A program made the position numbers and the translations under genes. Shown in pieces: positions 45,864 through 54,951 of a stretch of DNA of 64,000 nucleotides. Location of the stretch: positions 1,798,001 through 1,862,000 of the forward strand of contig CP170506.1 of NCBI GenBank assembly GCA_042691655.1, read 5' to 3'. Position 1 is the stretch's first letter, and each line of letters starts with the position of its first letter. The notes below the pieces were generated by a model, which did not search any database, was not told the origin of the DNA, and was given only the letters and a program-made list of their open reading frames with translations. This stretch comes from UBA695 sp042691655 (GTDB taxonomy: Bacteria > Verrucomicrobiota > Verrucomicrobiia > Chthoniobacterales > Chthoniobacteraceae).

Positions 45864-46687
45864 TCAGAGTCGGCTTACCGTGTTATCGTAATAATTCGCC
45901 ACCCAAAGGTACGTTCCATCGAAGCAAATACCCCGGGGACGCGTTACCCGCCTTGTAGCGTCCAAGAACGGAGGCGTCAGATGTTGAAAGTTTACGAATA
46001 CTTCCGGCTTGGTAAGTCACCCAAATGTAAGTTCCATCAAAGCAGATCAAATAGGGCGGATCGGTGTCCGTATAATATTCTGCTGTAAACGCAGCCGTAT
46101 TTGCTACGATCTTGGATACCCCAAACGAACCGCTGTTGGCGGTCCATATGTTTGTGCCGTCAAAGCAGATCCCCAAGGGGGAGTTCACGTTGTATTTGTA
46201 GGAATAGGTGCCTACAAGGACGCCCGTGGCGGCGACAAATTTGCTCAGGCTCTGGGTGGTGTAGTTACAGTTGGCGACCCAGATGTTGGTGCCATCGAAG
46301 CATACTCCGGCAGGGTTCGAATCCGTGACATAGGTCCCCGCGATGGCTCCGGTACTGGCCGTAAGCCGCATGACATTGTTGCTGCCAGCGTTGGTCACCC
46401 AAATGTTCGTGCCGTCGTAGCAGAGGTATTGGGGGCTTGTCCCCACGGTATAGGTGCCAACCGCCGCTCCGTTGCTGGCGGTCAACTTGGTAACATTATT
46501 GCTCCCGCTATTGGCCACCCAGATATAGGTGCCGTCAAAGCAAATCCCGACCGGTGCCGTTCCAACGGAGTAGGTTCCAACCACCGCCCCGGTGGTAGCC
46601 GTGAGCTTGGTTACGTTGTTCGATCCGTTATTCGTTACCCAGATATTGGTTCCATCAAAGCAGATGCCCTGCGGATGGGTTCCGACA
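45864..46687 (-). pseudogene. Beta-propeller tail/adhesin gene, 5' truncated and frameshifted
   Basis: Six repeats of about 40 residues each carry the pattern GICFDGTNIWVTNNGSNNVTKL, then GTY.VGT.P, a YVTN/NHL-like propeller blade. The 5' part is missing: long-armed IS copy C begins at 46688 and the apparent start codons are IS-derived. Near 45928-45940, at CCCCGGGG, the frame shifts; in the other frame a seventh blade is readable (ICFDGTYLWVANYYDNTVSRL) and ends at 45864, close to the next gene. Probably a phage tail fibre or tip protein. Confidence 0.78.
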
Positions 46688-48636
46688 CGTCGTGTGCAAA
46701 AACTCAGCACCAGTGAAATCCATTAAGAATCAGCAACTTACAAGCTAATAAAATTCGATCCCTTCATTCCCGTTTTTAAGCACAAACAAGTTTCCCTTAT
46801 CGCCATTTAATTTGTGAATCAGCAAAGCCACTCGATCATGCCTGCCAGGGGGGAGCAACAGCTGAAAATTTCAGTTGTTGCTACTTTTGGACATGCCGGT
46901 ACGGAGTTTTGCCTGATTAGGGATGGTTTCAGTGCAAACCAGAGCGAGCGGATTACGAAAGCAACCCGGATTCGACCATCCATCACCGCCCGGCCTTTAA
47001 GCGGCTCGTCGGTAATAATGCCGCAAAACCCCGCCCAGACGCGACTCGCACTCGACCTCCGAGGGGTCGGGCGGATCGGAATCCGGCGACGGCATGGCCA
47101 CAATACCAATTGGCTTATTATCCAGACCTTGGTGCGGCCGGACCGAGTTGTAATAGTCCTCGTACTCGCGGATCAAGTATTCCAAGTGGCGTTCGCCAAA
47201 GACAACGAACTGGCTCAAGCATTCCCGCTTAATAGATTGCACGAACCGTTCCGCATAGGCATTCAGATTGGGAGAACGATATGGAATCTGCTTCACCTTG
47301 ACACCTTCGCTCTTGAAAACCCGGTCGAACTTCTCCGTAAACTTAGTGTCGCCATCCCTCAGGAGATACATCGCTCTCTCGCCCCGCTCTGCGAGCTCCA
47401 TCACGAGATTACGCGCCTGCTGCTCAACCCAAGGCCCATTCGGCTGGCAGGTCGTTCCAATCACTCGCACTCTTCGGGTGCCAACATGGATGAAAAACAG
47501 CACGTAGTACGTAACCTTCCCGCACCCCGTCCTCACATCTCTCGTAAAGAAATCACAAGCCCACAGCGTGTCCATGTGACGCTTAAGAAAGAGCGCCCAG
47601 CTTCCCGCCAGCTTCCCAGGATTCGGATGAAAGCCGTTCTTAATGAGTATCTTTTTGACCGTGTTGCGCGCCACAATGATCCCGAGCTTTCGGAGTTCCC
47701 CCTGGATACGGGAGTATCCCCAGGCGTTCTCTTTTGCAAAACGCACAACCAGTTCTTCCACGCTTTGCGGGATCGGCGGTCGCCCATTAGGCACAACCGC
47801 GTTCTTGGCACGAGCCCCCGGCCGCTGCTCATTCTTCCAGCGCAGGAATGTTTTATAGCTCACAATAGAAAGCAACTCCTGAATCGCATCGCCCAGCGGC
47901 GCACCCAAACGAACCAAAAGCGAGCGTTCCGCAGCCGTCGTGCGAATCTGCTTCGGCAGCCGAGAGCGAAGGATTTGGTTCTCGGCTTTGAGATAGGCGA
48001 TCTGACGCAGGAGAATGCATTGCGTCATGTGGATCAGGAAAACGAGAAGCGGGTGCTGGCGGGCTCTGGACATTGGCGGAAACCAAAATCATGCCGGTTT
48101 GATTTCCTGCTGGCCACAATTTTGCCTCCGAAATACCCTCAAAACCGCCAAGGAGCCGAAATCCTCACAAGAATCAGGAATAGAGGCAATTGCGCAAGCG
48201 GCGCGAAGTTTATGCACCCCTCTCAAAGCCAGCCAAAAGACCGCAAGAGAGAGGCAACCGCCAAAGTGGGTGCAAGACTCCCCTCCCCTTGCAATTTTGG
48301 CACGGCGATTGGATGGCAGTTTGGAAAAAGTCTAAGTTCGAAACCGGTCTCGCATGGGCTCCGAATGCGACCCTTATCGACCCAGCATTTTTCCGGGCAA
48401 ACGGATAGCCCAAAAAGTCTAAGTTCGAACGTAGCGAATGGTGCATCCGCAACCCTCTTCGAACCAGAGACTTTGTTAGACAAACCGGCCGCAAATAAAC
48501 TTGAATAAAGGGTTTGAGAGAGCGACGTGTGTCGCGTGTGAAGAGCAAAAAAGTCTCTGATTTCGGATATTCAAGCGTGCCATTTTGGCTCGATAGACAC
48601 GAGTTAGACAGTTCGAAGAGGGTCGCGCACGGGTCG
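46688..48636 (-). mobile_element. Long-armed integrase-type IS, copy C, most complete
   Basis: 1949 bp between CGTCGTGTGCAAAAACTC and CGCGCACGGGTCG. It has a 309-bp left arm, an intact transposase gene on the minus strand and a 563-bp right arm. Its left end truncates the propeller gene and its right end abuts an IS66 element that lacks its own left end. No matching target duplication was found at these borders, so recombination after insertion is likely. Confidence 0.82.
46997..48073 (-). CDS. Integrase-core (rve, DDE) transposase, intact
   Basis: 358 residues. The N-terminal part is a coiled or HTH region (LLRQIAYLKAENQILRSRL, SIVSYKTFLRWKNEQ) followed by an HTH-21-like block (ENAWGYSRIQGELRKLG). 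The rve domain shows WACDFF with the first Asp, LRDGDTKFT with the second Asp, and YYNSVRPHQGL, with the Glu in VQSIKRECLSQF. This belongs to the IS3/IS481-like group. It is the only complete gene of the three copies (A has a stop, B a deletion), so it may mobilise the others. Confidence 0.9.
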   Translation of the reverse strand: MSRARQHPLLVFLIHMTQCILLRQIAYLKAENQILRSRLPKQIRTTAAERSLLVRLGAPLGDAIQELLSIVSYKTFLRWKNEQRPGARAKNAVVPNGRPPIPQSVEELVVRFAKENAWGYSRIQGELRKLGIIVARNTVKKILIKNGFHPNPGKLAGSWALFLKRHMDTLWACDFFTRDVRTGCGKVTYYVLFFIHVGTRRVRVIGTTCQPNGPWVEQQARNLVMELAERGERAMYLLRDGDTKFTEKFDRVFKSEGVKVKQIPYRSPNLNAYAERFVQSIKRECLSQFVVFGERHLEYLIREYEDYYNSVRPHQGLDNKPIGIVAMPSPDSDPPDPSEVECESRLGGVLRHYYRRAA

Positions 48637-48640
48637 GAGG

Positions 48641-49087
48641 ATGCAAAGCGAAGCGATTCGGGATGAGTTGTTGAAAATAGACCGCCGAGGGCATGTGCTG
48701 GTAAAGAGAGAACGAAGGGAGGCGCTGTTGGATGAGTACGAGCGGTGTGGGGTGAGCGCGGCGGAGTTTGCAGCGCAGATTGGGGTGAAATACCAGACGT
48801 TCGCCCATTGGCAGCAGAAGAGGAAGAACCAGCGGCAAGCGCTGTTGGTGCAAGCAGCGGCTCCAGTTCCGGCCGCATTGATGGCACCGCAGCCAGGGCC
48901 GGGGCCGCGCTGGGTAGAAGCGGAGGTCGAAGCGGGCGTCCAAGGCGAGCAGGTGATGGCAATCGTAGCGGCGCTCAAGCTTGAGTTACCGGGCGGAGCG
49001 AGCGTGGAACTCTCCACCCCTGGCCAAATGAAGCTGGCGGCGGAGTTGCTGAAGGCGCTGGCAGCCAAGGGGCAAACGGGATGCTGA
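48641..49087 (+). CDS. tnpA: IS66 accessory protein TnpA
   Basis: 148 residues. The N-terminal part contains REALLDEYERCGVSAAEFAAQIGVKYQTFAHWQQKRK, a helix-turn-helix typical of IS66 first genes. It is followed by a Pro/Ala-rich stretch and LPGGASVELSTPGQMKLAAELLKAL. It overlaps tnpB by seven bases. It is needed with TnpB and TnpC for IS66 movement. The start lies only five bases from the junction with IS copy C, so the native promoter is lost. Confidence 0.85.
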   Translation: MQSEAIRDELLKIDRRGHVLVKRERREALLDEYERCGVSAAEFAAQIGVKYQTFAHWQQKRKNQRQALLVQAAAPVPAALMAPQPGPGPRWVEAEVEAGVQGEQVMAIVAALKLELPGGASVELSTPGQMKLAAELLKALAAKGQTGC

Positions 49088-49434
49088 GTTTTAGCGGGAG
49101 CCTCAAAGTGCTAGTGTCGTTGGAGCCGTGCGACATGCGCAAGGGCTTCAACGGGCTGCACGCCCTGGTGAGTGAACGGCTGGGAGAGGATCTACGGGGC
49201 GGAGCGATCTTCGTGTTCAGCAACCGGCGGCACAACCGGATCAAGCTGCTTTACTGGGACGGCACGGGGATCTGGGTGATGAGCAAGCGGCTGGAAAAGG
49301 GATGCTTCTCATGGCCTCGGAACGTGGAGCCGGGACGCACGAAGCTCAAGCTGAGCGCGGAGGCGTTGGCGCTCTTGACCGACGGGATCGACCTGCACGG
49401 GGCGAAGATGCGTCCGTGGTATGAGCGGGAATAG
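49081..49434 (+). CDS. tnpB: IS66 accessory protein TnpB (Orf2-like)
   Basis: 117 residues. It has the IS66 Orf2 signature in order: LEPCDMRKGFNGLHALV, GGAIFVFSNRRHNRIKLLYWD, and WVMSKRLEKGCFSWP. The family works with TnpC in an unclear accessory role. Its start overlaps tnpA, typical of coupled translation in IS66. Confidence 0.93.
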   Translation: MLSFSGSLKVLVSLEPCDMRKGFNGLHALVSERLGEDLRGGAIFVFSNRRHNRIKLLYWDGTGIWVMSKRLEKGCFSWPRNVEPGRTKLKLSAEALALLTDGIDLHGAKMRPWYERE

Positions 49435-49506
49435 CAGTCATATATTAAGTATGATCGGCGCTTGAATTTAGCGACGGGATGACTAGTCTCCTGTGGCCAA
49501 CGAGCA

Positions 49507-50901
49507 ATGGTCACCGAACGCGAACAGGAACTTCTGGAAGAGAACGCGCGATTGCGTGCAGAAGTCGCGTTACTGCGGCAAAAGGTGGACCTGTTGGTGA
49601 AGCGGATCTTCGGAGCGGGGAGCGAGAAGCTCGACCCGAGGCAACTGGAACTGTTGTTGGAAGGGAGTTCGCCGGGAAAAGCGAACGAGCCCGACTTGGC
49701 GGCGGAGGCCACTCGGCGCTCGAAGGAAGAATCGACTCCGCGCTCTAAGAGCAAGCCTGCGAAAAACAAATGGCCGCGGTTGCCTGCACACCTGCCGTGC
49801 GTCGAGGAGCTCGTCGATCCGCTGCCGGTGCAGGCAGAACCGCAAGCGTGGCGCTGCATCGCGGCGCCGGGGCTCTTGGCGCAAGTCATCGTGGCCAAAT
49901 ACTGCGACCATCTGCCGCTCCATCGCCAGGAGCGAATATACGCCACGCGCCACCAAGTCATCCTGCCCCGTCAAACGCTGGCGCGGTGGATGGGGTTGGC
50001 TGCCGACTGGCTGGGTTTGATCTATCGGGAGATCAACGCGGGCGTGGTGAAAGGCGGCTACATCCAGATGGACGAAACCCCGGTTCGCTACCTTGATCCC
50101 GGCAATAAGAAAACGGGTACCGGCTACCTGTGGGTATGCAACCGGCCCGGCGGCGAAGTCGTTTACCACTGGCGCACCAGTCGCGCCGCCGAGTGCGTGG
50201 GCGAGATCCTTCCCGCCCACTGGCGGGGCGTCCTGCAATGCGATGGGTATGCGGGTTACCGTAGCTACGCCCGGAGCGCTGGCCGCGAAGGCCACATCCG
50301 GCTCGCCGCCTGTTACGCCCACGCGCGGCGCAAGTTCATCGAATCGCAATCGCAGGCCCCATGCATCGTCACTTGGCTCCTTCGGCAAATGGCACACCTT
50401 TACCAAATCGAAAAATACTTACGGAAAGAACGCGCCGGGCCGCGGTTGCGGGAAGCCCTCCGAGCGGCCCAAAGCCGTCCCATCCACGAGCGCATCCGCA
50501 AAGCGCTGGTGCGACTAAAAACCAAGAAACGCTACCTGCCCAAAAGCAGCATGGGCAAAGCCATCGACTACGCGCTGGGTCAATGGCCGGGCTTGAGCGT
50601 CTTCCTGCAAGACGGGCGCGTGGAGATCGACAACAACCTTGTTGAAAATGCCATCCGGCCCACGGCGGTGGGCAAAAAGAACTGGCTCTTCGTAGGCGAC
50701 GCCGATGCGGGCCAGCGCGGGGCGGTCCTCTACACCGTCATCGAAAACTGCCGACGCAACGGCGTAGATCCCTACGCCTACTTGCGGGAGATCCTCACCA
50801 AACTGCCCGTGCTGACCAACCAGAACATCGCCACCTGGATACCGGCAGCCTACGCCAAAAGGCTTCGCGAAGAGCGGTACCCCCAAGCCGCCGCCTCGTA
50901 G
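49507..50901 (+). CDS. tnpC: IS66-family transposase TnpC
   Basis: 464 residues. A leucine-zipper-like coiled coil opens the protein (LEENARLRAEVALLRQKVDLL). Then come the zinc-finger region (WRCIAAPGLLAQVIVAKYCDHL), the catalytic core with IQMDETPVRYLD and LQCDGYAGYRSYAR, and HARRKFIESQ. The end has VEIDNNLVENAIRPTAVGKKNWLF, carrying the DDE Glu. The frame is intact. It is nearly identical to the partial copy at 63267, which differs at a few residues. Confidence 0.94.
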   Translation: MVTEREQELLEENARLRAEVALLRQKVDLLVKRIFGAGSEKLDPRQLELLLEGSSPGKANEPDLAAEATRRSKEESTPRSKSKPAKNKWPRLPAHLPCVEELVDPLPVQAEPQAWRCIAAPGLLAQVIVAKYCDHLPLHRQERIYATRHQVILPRQTLARWMGLAADWLGLIYREINAGVVKGGYIQMDETPVRYLDPGNKKTGTGYLWVCNRPGGEVVYHWRTSRAAECVGEILPAHWRGVLQCDGYAGYRSYARSAGREGHIRLAACYAHARRKFIESQSQAPCIVTWLLRQMAHLYQIEKYLRKERAGPRLREALRAAQSRPIHERIRKALVRLKTKKRYLPKSSMGKAIDYALGQWPGLSVFLQDGRVEIDNNLVENAIRPTAVGKKNWLFVGDADAGQRGAVLYTVIENCRRNGVDPYAYLREILTKLPVLTNQNIATWIPAAYAKRLREERYPQAAAS

Positions 50902-50903
50902 AC

Positions 50904-50943
50904 CTCATAGATCTCGTATCGCTTTACCTACGAGATCTATGAG
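50904..50943. repeat. Hairpin after IS66 tnpC, copy 1
   Basis: Perfect 15-bp arms CTCATAGATCTCGTA and TACGAGATCTATGAG flank a 10-base loop, starting right after the tnpC stop. The same hairpin is at 63225-63264 in copy 2. There is no T run, so it may limit transcription through the IS end or act in transposition; the role is inferred. Confidence 0.75.
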
Positions 50944-50999
50944 CCTTATGACCCGTTACGAGCCGACGCCCGTCAAGTGGCGCTTCGCGTGACGCTTAC

Positions 51000-51236
51000 T
51001 TTGTAGATGCCTCTACCTTTGATAAATTGCATGCTGGCGGTATCCCGCTGCAAAGGGGGCAGGCCAGCCTCCGCGTCCAACAGCGCGTTTAGGGTGTCCT
51101 CGACCGCCGCCATGACCACGCCACTCAGGTGCTCTTTGATCCTTCCTTCGTCGATACTGATGATCTTGCCGTGGCCTTCGACCCCGGCTGCGGCGTTACC
51201 CGCCGCTTCCTGCGTTTCTGTTTCTTTTTCGCTCAT
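51000..51236 (-). pseudogene. 5' fragment of an IS256-family transposase
   Basis: About 80 codons. IISIDEGRIKEHLSGVVMAAVEDTLNALLDAEA is the N-terminal pattern of IS256-type Mutator transposases. The reading continues briefly in unrelated sequence to the IS66 right end at 50999. The rest of the gene is missing. Confidence 0.7.
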
Positions 51237-51302
51237 GGGTTGCTCTCATTTTGCCAACCCTCCTCTTACCACCCTCGCAAAATGTGCGAAAGATTTACTA
51301 CG

Positions 51303-51572
51303 TCATCTGCGGTGCGCTTTCTCCGGCTCGCTGGTGTTGCGCGGACGACACCAAATCGTTTCCAGCCCCATCTTGCGTCGCAGCCGCTGAAGGTGCTTGC
51401 GGTTGACCCGCAGGCCGTGGTCGCGGTCCATGAGTTTCACCAACCGACGCGTGCCGATGCACGGGTCGATCAGGTAGATTCCGTCCATCAGGCGCATGAC
51501 CGAGCGTCCTCCTCGTTCTCCGGCACGGGCCGGTAGTCGAGCGTGGCGCGTGCCACGGCCAGGAGTTTGCAT
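51303..51572 (-). pseudogene. IS3-family OrfB fragment
   Basis: The first part of an IS3 OrfB: SVMRLMDGIYLIDPCIGTRRLV, then RVNRKHLQRLRRKMGLETIW, the HTH-21 block that precedes the rve core. The DDE domain is absent beyond 51303. It follows the OrfA gene with the usual IS3 layout, so the two belong to one truncated element. Confidence 0.8.
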
Positions 51573-51627
51573 TGCGCCCTCAGGCTTAGTTGCGGGTAAT
51601 CTTTTTCGACCAGCTCGGCGCGTCCGT

Positions 51628-51924
51628 TCATAAGCCGAGCTGTTTGGATTTTTTTGTGACGAAATTGAGTTTGATCGTTAGTTCCCCGATCTTGGCGTTG
51701 AGCCGGTCGCGCTCCCGCTCAAAGTCCTCCGGGCCGCCGTTCGCCGAGCCCCGCTCGAACACCCCTGCGACGCCCTCCACCATGGTCTTTTTCCAGTCGG
51801 CAACCTGCGCGGGGTGGACCTCGTATTCCTTGGCGATTTCCTGGATGGTTTTGATTCCCTTGAGCGCCTCAAGGGCTACCCGGGCTTTGAATTCTGGTTC
51901 GTGTCTGCGGCTTTTGGCTTTCAT
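51628..51924 (-). CDS. IS3-family OrfA
   Basis: 98 residues from the ATG at 51924 (the frame stays open further upstream without protein character). The HTH is KARVALEALKGIKTIQEIAKEYEVHPAQVADWKKTM and a leucine-zipper helix follows, ending VTKKSKQLGL. It normally makes a frameshift fusion with OrfB, which is truncated here, so the element is inactive. Confidence 0.85.
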   Translation of the reverse strand: MKAKSRRHEPEFKARVALEALKGIKTIQEIAKEYEVHPAQVADWKKTMVEGVAGVFERGSANGGPEDFERERDRLNAKIGELTIKLNFVTKKSKQLGL

Positions 51925-52098
51925 TTCGGTGGTGCTTTGGTTGGTTTTATAAGCCTCTCCACCGCTTTTCGACTCGCTTACTCCTGGCCTGTTTTCCGGG
52001 GTCCTCCTTAGATATCGCGCACTGATTCGATTATACGTATACTCTTTTACCCCGCCAGTTCCTGGCGATCCTTCATCTGGTCCTATGCTATCCATAGG

Positions 52099-54126
52099 TT
52101 AATTTGACTCTTCTTCAGGATCTATCTTCATCAAGCGAACCGATAGTTCTCGCGTATCTTTTCCAAGGCCTGCTTTGGAGGGCTGGAACCACGAGGAGGA
52201 ATGAAATCTTACGATCTCGTTCTTGTGAACCGGCACCGCAAATTTCTTAATCCCTGGGGAATCAATGGGTATTTCGGCAATTTCGGTGCCGTCAGACTCG
52301 GCCCAGACACGGAAAGGGAAGGAATTCCCTTGGGGCACGTCCAGTTCAATCTCCAACTTCAAATAAATGCTCTTTTCGGGAATCAATACGGACGAGTCAC
52401 GCGTCATCCATTGGTCAGCGGTAACGCCCTGCAAAATATAGCCAAGTGGGCGAACGACTTTGTAGAAATTCCAGCCGTAGGTAGTCTTTACATGCTTCAG
52501 TAAAGTAGGATTCCAAAAGATTGCGTTTTGGGAAAAACCATCTTTTTCCGCTAGGGATTTCACGTCAATTAAGTGCAAGAGAGCGTTCTCATCCTGAGAA
52601 AATGGCATCACCACCCTGAGATAATGATTGCCAACCTTCACTTTCCCGAAGCGGCAGGTGATCATGTCTCCCGGCTGAGGTACTTGCAAACGCCACTCTG
52701 AAGAGACCGCCTCGATCATTTTTCCGCTACGATCTTCTACCTCTATATCTGGCCTATTGCGCATGACGTCCTGATACCGCCAAGCTTTAAAACCGGAAGC
52801 GGCACCATAGATGAACGGTGCGTTCTTGGTGGAAGTAAAATTACTCCGCAAGATGTTCCACTCCTGAATCATTTGGCATTCTTCGTCAATATCAATCGCG
52901 TAGATTGCTTTTGTGGGGGTTGCCTTCCCCTTGAGCATCGCTCTACAGTTGACAGCATCAAAGAATTGCTGCGCCCTGGAAATCATGAAAAGATAAGGGA
53001 CGCTATACAGTCGACTTAGGAAGAAGACCGCAAACATCGCGCAAAGAAGCCCTTTTCTCTTTTGGGGGATTGCTGCAATACCGAGCCCGGCGCTCAGTGC
53101 TACCAGAACGAGGGGAACGAATAAGTAGTAGGGAAGATTGAATCGAAATCCCAAAAGACCGAAAAAGTAGGCCAGCGCCCCTGCCAGGCAAGCGGCACCC
53201 AATAGTACTCGGCGATCCCGATTCCGGTAAATCCAAAGAAGCGCAATATAGAGGAAGGCGAGAAGGGTGAGGAAAATCAGAAAGTCAGGGCACTCTTGGA
53301 TGTAGACTAGCAAGACTTCCTTGATATGACTTAGCGAAAAATCCAGTTTGAAATACTTTTGGAGATACTGAAACTTGCGCGAAGGAAGAGAGACTAAATA
53401 GCACGCTAAAATGCCGCACACCCCGAAAAAGAATAGCCAGAGAAAAGACGCCCCTTTCTTCTGCTCCTGGCTTTGGGTGCCGCTGGGGAGAGGCACCAAG
53501 GCCGCGATCCACGGCAGGCAAAGCGCTATGGCCACCACTTTCCCTGATTCCTTGCTCACGCAGCCTAGAATAAACAAAACTCCGGCCCCGATCATACACA
53601 GATGCGGGTATCTGGAGCGGCCCGAGTATGCCCACAACGCGAACCCTGCTGCAATAAAGGCGACCATGATGGCCTCAGCCTTTCCAAAGTTCCCTCTTAG
53701 TGCTTCCGCTACTGGAGAGGATGTAAGCAGGAATGCACCTCCTAACAGTGTGGCCCAAGGGTTCCTGGTTTCTGCATAGATAACATAGCCGATCGCACTG
53801 GCGGAAAGCATGGCGAGGAAGATGTTCCCAGCATACCAGAGGGTAAGGTTTTCCCCGAAGAAGATATGAAATATTCCCAGCAGCGCGAACTGGGTATCAT
53901 AAAAGCGCGAACCATGGAGAAAGCTCTCGAATGATCGCACCAACGCATGGAAAAAACCTTCGGTAGCATAGGATCGCCCGATAGAGATGTGGCTTCCGTC
54001 ATCAATGAGGCCGGGAACGGCAGGCTGCAGGGATACAACCACCCACCATATCCACGCGATCCCTAAAAGGAGGAAAAGGAATGCCAGCAAATAAGAGAGC
54101 CCGTTAGCTCTTGAAATTTTGTTCAT
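52099..54126 (-). CDS. Polytopic membrane protein, probable GT-C-type glycosyltransferase
   Basis: 675 residues from the ATG at 54126, which overlaps the GT2 stop by four bases (ATGA). Around ten hydrophobic segments occupy the first 420 residues (the first, YLLAFLFLLLGIAWIWWVVV). An acidic loop after the first segment (GLIDDGSH) is a candidate GT-C DxD-type catalytic site. The C-terminal 250 residues are a soluble domain outside the membrane. This layout fits lipid-linked-sugar transferases of the ArnT/PMT class, but no close family is recognised. Coupling with a GT2 that may make polyprenyl-phosphate sugar supports the idea. Confidence 0.72.
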   Translation of the reverse strand: MNKISRANGLSYLLAFLFLLLGIAWIWWVVVSLQPAVPGLIDDGSHISIGRSYATEGFFHALVRSFESFLHGSRFYDTQFALLGIFHIFFGENLTLWYAGNIFLAMLSASAIGYVIYAETRNPWATLLGGAFLLTSSPVAEALRGNFGKAEAIMVAFIAAGFALWAYSGRSRYPHLCMIGAGVLFILGCVSKESGKVVAIALCLPWIAALVPLPSGTQSQEQKKGASFLWLFFFGVCGILACYLVSLPSRKFQYLQKYFKLDFSLSHIKEVLLVYIQECPDFLIFLTLLAFLYIALLWIYRNRDRRVLLGAACLAGALAYFFGLLGFRFNLPYYLFVPLVLVALSAGLGIAAIPQKRKGLLCAMFAVFFLSRLYSVPYLFMISRAQQFFDAVNCRAMLKGKATPTKAIYAIDIDEECQMIQEWNILRSNFTSTKNAPFIYGAASGFKAWRYQDVMRNRPDIEVEDRSGKMIEAVSSEWRLQVPQPGDMITCRFGKVKVGNHYLRVVMPFSQDENALLHLIDVKSLAEKDGFSQNAIFWNPTLLKHVKTTYGWNFYKVVRPLGYILQGVTADQWMTRDSSVLIPEKSIYLKLEIELDVPQGNSFPFRVWAESDGTEIAEIPIDSPGIKKFAVPVHKNEIVRFHSSSWFQPSKAGLGKDTRELSVRLMKIDPEEESN

Positions 54127-54896
54127 TGATTGAGCACGTTCAGGGTTCCGCGGATTGTCTTCCACACCTGCATTTTGCTGTTCCCCAGTTTCTGGTCGTA
54201 ACGCAAGAGAAATGGCACTTCGGCACAGATTGCGCCACATCGATGGCAGTTAAGAAGTAGTTCAACCATACAGGAAAAGTTCTGCTGTGTAACGGGGCGA
54301 TCGCCAAATTTCGCTCGCAGCTTCTTAATGATCTCGGGAGTGTAGAGCCTGAACCCGCAGCTATAGTCGGAGACTCCGGGGATGTTACGGCGTAACTTAA
54401 ACAACAAACCCATTCCTCGGGAAAGCGTCCTCCGAAACAAGTTCACTCCTTCAATCCGGCTGCCCGGCTGGTACCGAGATGCGACAACGACATCGTATCC
54501 TTCTAGAATCTTGTGCAGCATGCTTGGGATGTTTCCTGGGTTATGCGAATTGTCTCCGTCCATAAGGCTCATAGCCAGAGGGGGCTCATCGCTTGTTGCT
54601 GCGCGAGTAAAACGTTCTATTGCAGTAAGCACACCGCCGGTTAAGCCTCTATTTTCTGGATGCTTCACTATTTCCAAGTGCGTGGCTTCCGTGATCCATG
54701 CAGGTAGGGATTTAAGAACTTCCTGTGTGCAATCCGTGCTGGCATCATCAATAACGATCACACGAATATCCAAACTTCCGCCGTAAAAAAGGGCTAGGTG
54801 TGCATACTTAGTAATAAGTGACATCAAATTATCCGCCTCATTATAACAGGGGAGAGCAGCCAGCAAATACGGCCTTGTGTTTGCAATTTGTTTCAT
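54123..54896 (-). CDS. Family 2 glycosyltransferase, polyprenyl-phosphate-sugar synthase-like
   Basis: 257 residues from the ATG at 54896 (the frame is open further upstream). GT-A elements are in place: LAALPCYNEADNL, IVIDDASTDCTQEV with Asp50-Asp51, and SLMDGDNSH with the DxD-like metal site. Then come VVASRYQPGS and RRNIPGVSDYSCGFRLY, as in dolichol-phosphate mannose synthase-like enzymes. It should move a sugar from a nucleotide donor to polyprenyl phosphate. It is coupled to the membrane glycosyltransferase gene that follows. Confidence 0.87.
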   Translation of the reverse strand: MKQIANTRPYLLAALPCYNEADNLMSLITKYAHLALFYGGSLDIRVIVIDDASTDCTQEVLKSLPAWITEATHLEIVKHPENRGLTGGVLTAIERFTRAATSDEPPLAMSLMDGDNSHNPGNIPSMLHKILEGYDVVVASRYQPGSRIEGVNLFRRTLSRGMGLLFKLRRNIPGVSDYSCGFRLYTPEIIKKLRAKFGDRPVTQQNFSCMVELLLNCHRCGAICAEVPFLLRYDQKLGNSKMQVWKTIRGTLNVLNQ

Positions 54897-54951
54897 ATTA
54901 TTCTCGTGACTCAGTTGTTTTTCCTTGGCAACTATTTCGAAAATACATCCT

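Larger units (their letters stand above)
48637..50999 (+). mobile_element. IS66-family element, copy 1, left end missing
   Basis: It carries tnpA, tnpB and tnpC genes in order. The right end reads CGCTTAC at 50993-50999, the inverse of GTAAGCG, the usual IS66 terminus. The left terminus is absent because the right arm of long-armed IS copy C directly precedes the first gene. It is therefore probably immobile by itself. A second copy begins at 61609 in opposite orientation. Confidence 0.85.

Noticed and set aside
45883..46687. Possible CRISPR-like regular repeat array in the propeller gene
   Set aside because: The periodicity is about 120 bp and encodes propeller blades; there are no short palindromic repeats with unique spacers.
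46814..48508. A 564-codon plus-strand open frame across IS copy C
   Set aside because: It is antisense to the intact transposase, includes both non-coding arms, and copies A and B break it. The minus-strand frame has clear DDE motifs.
48210..48962. A minus-strand open frame with DPCATLFELSNSCLS, also readable in copies A, B and D
   Set aside because: It spans the arm border and the IS66 gene in copy C, and lengths and ends vary between copies. Its similarity follows from DNA repeat identity; coding is not supported.
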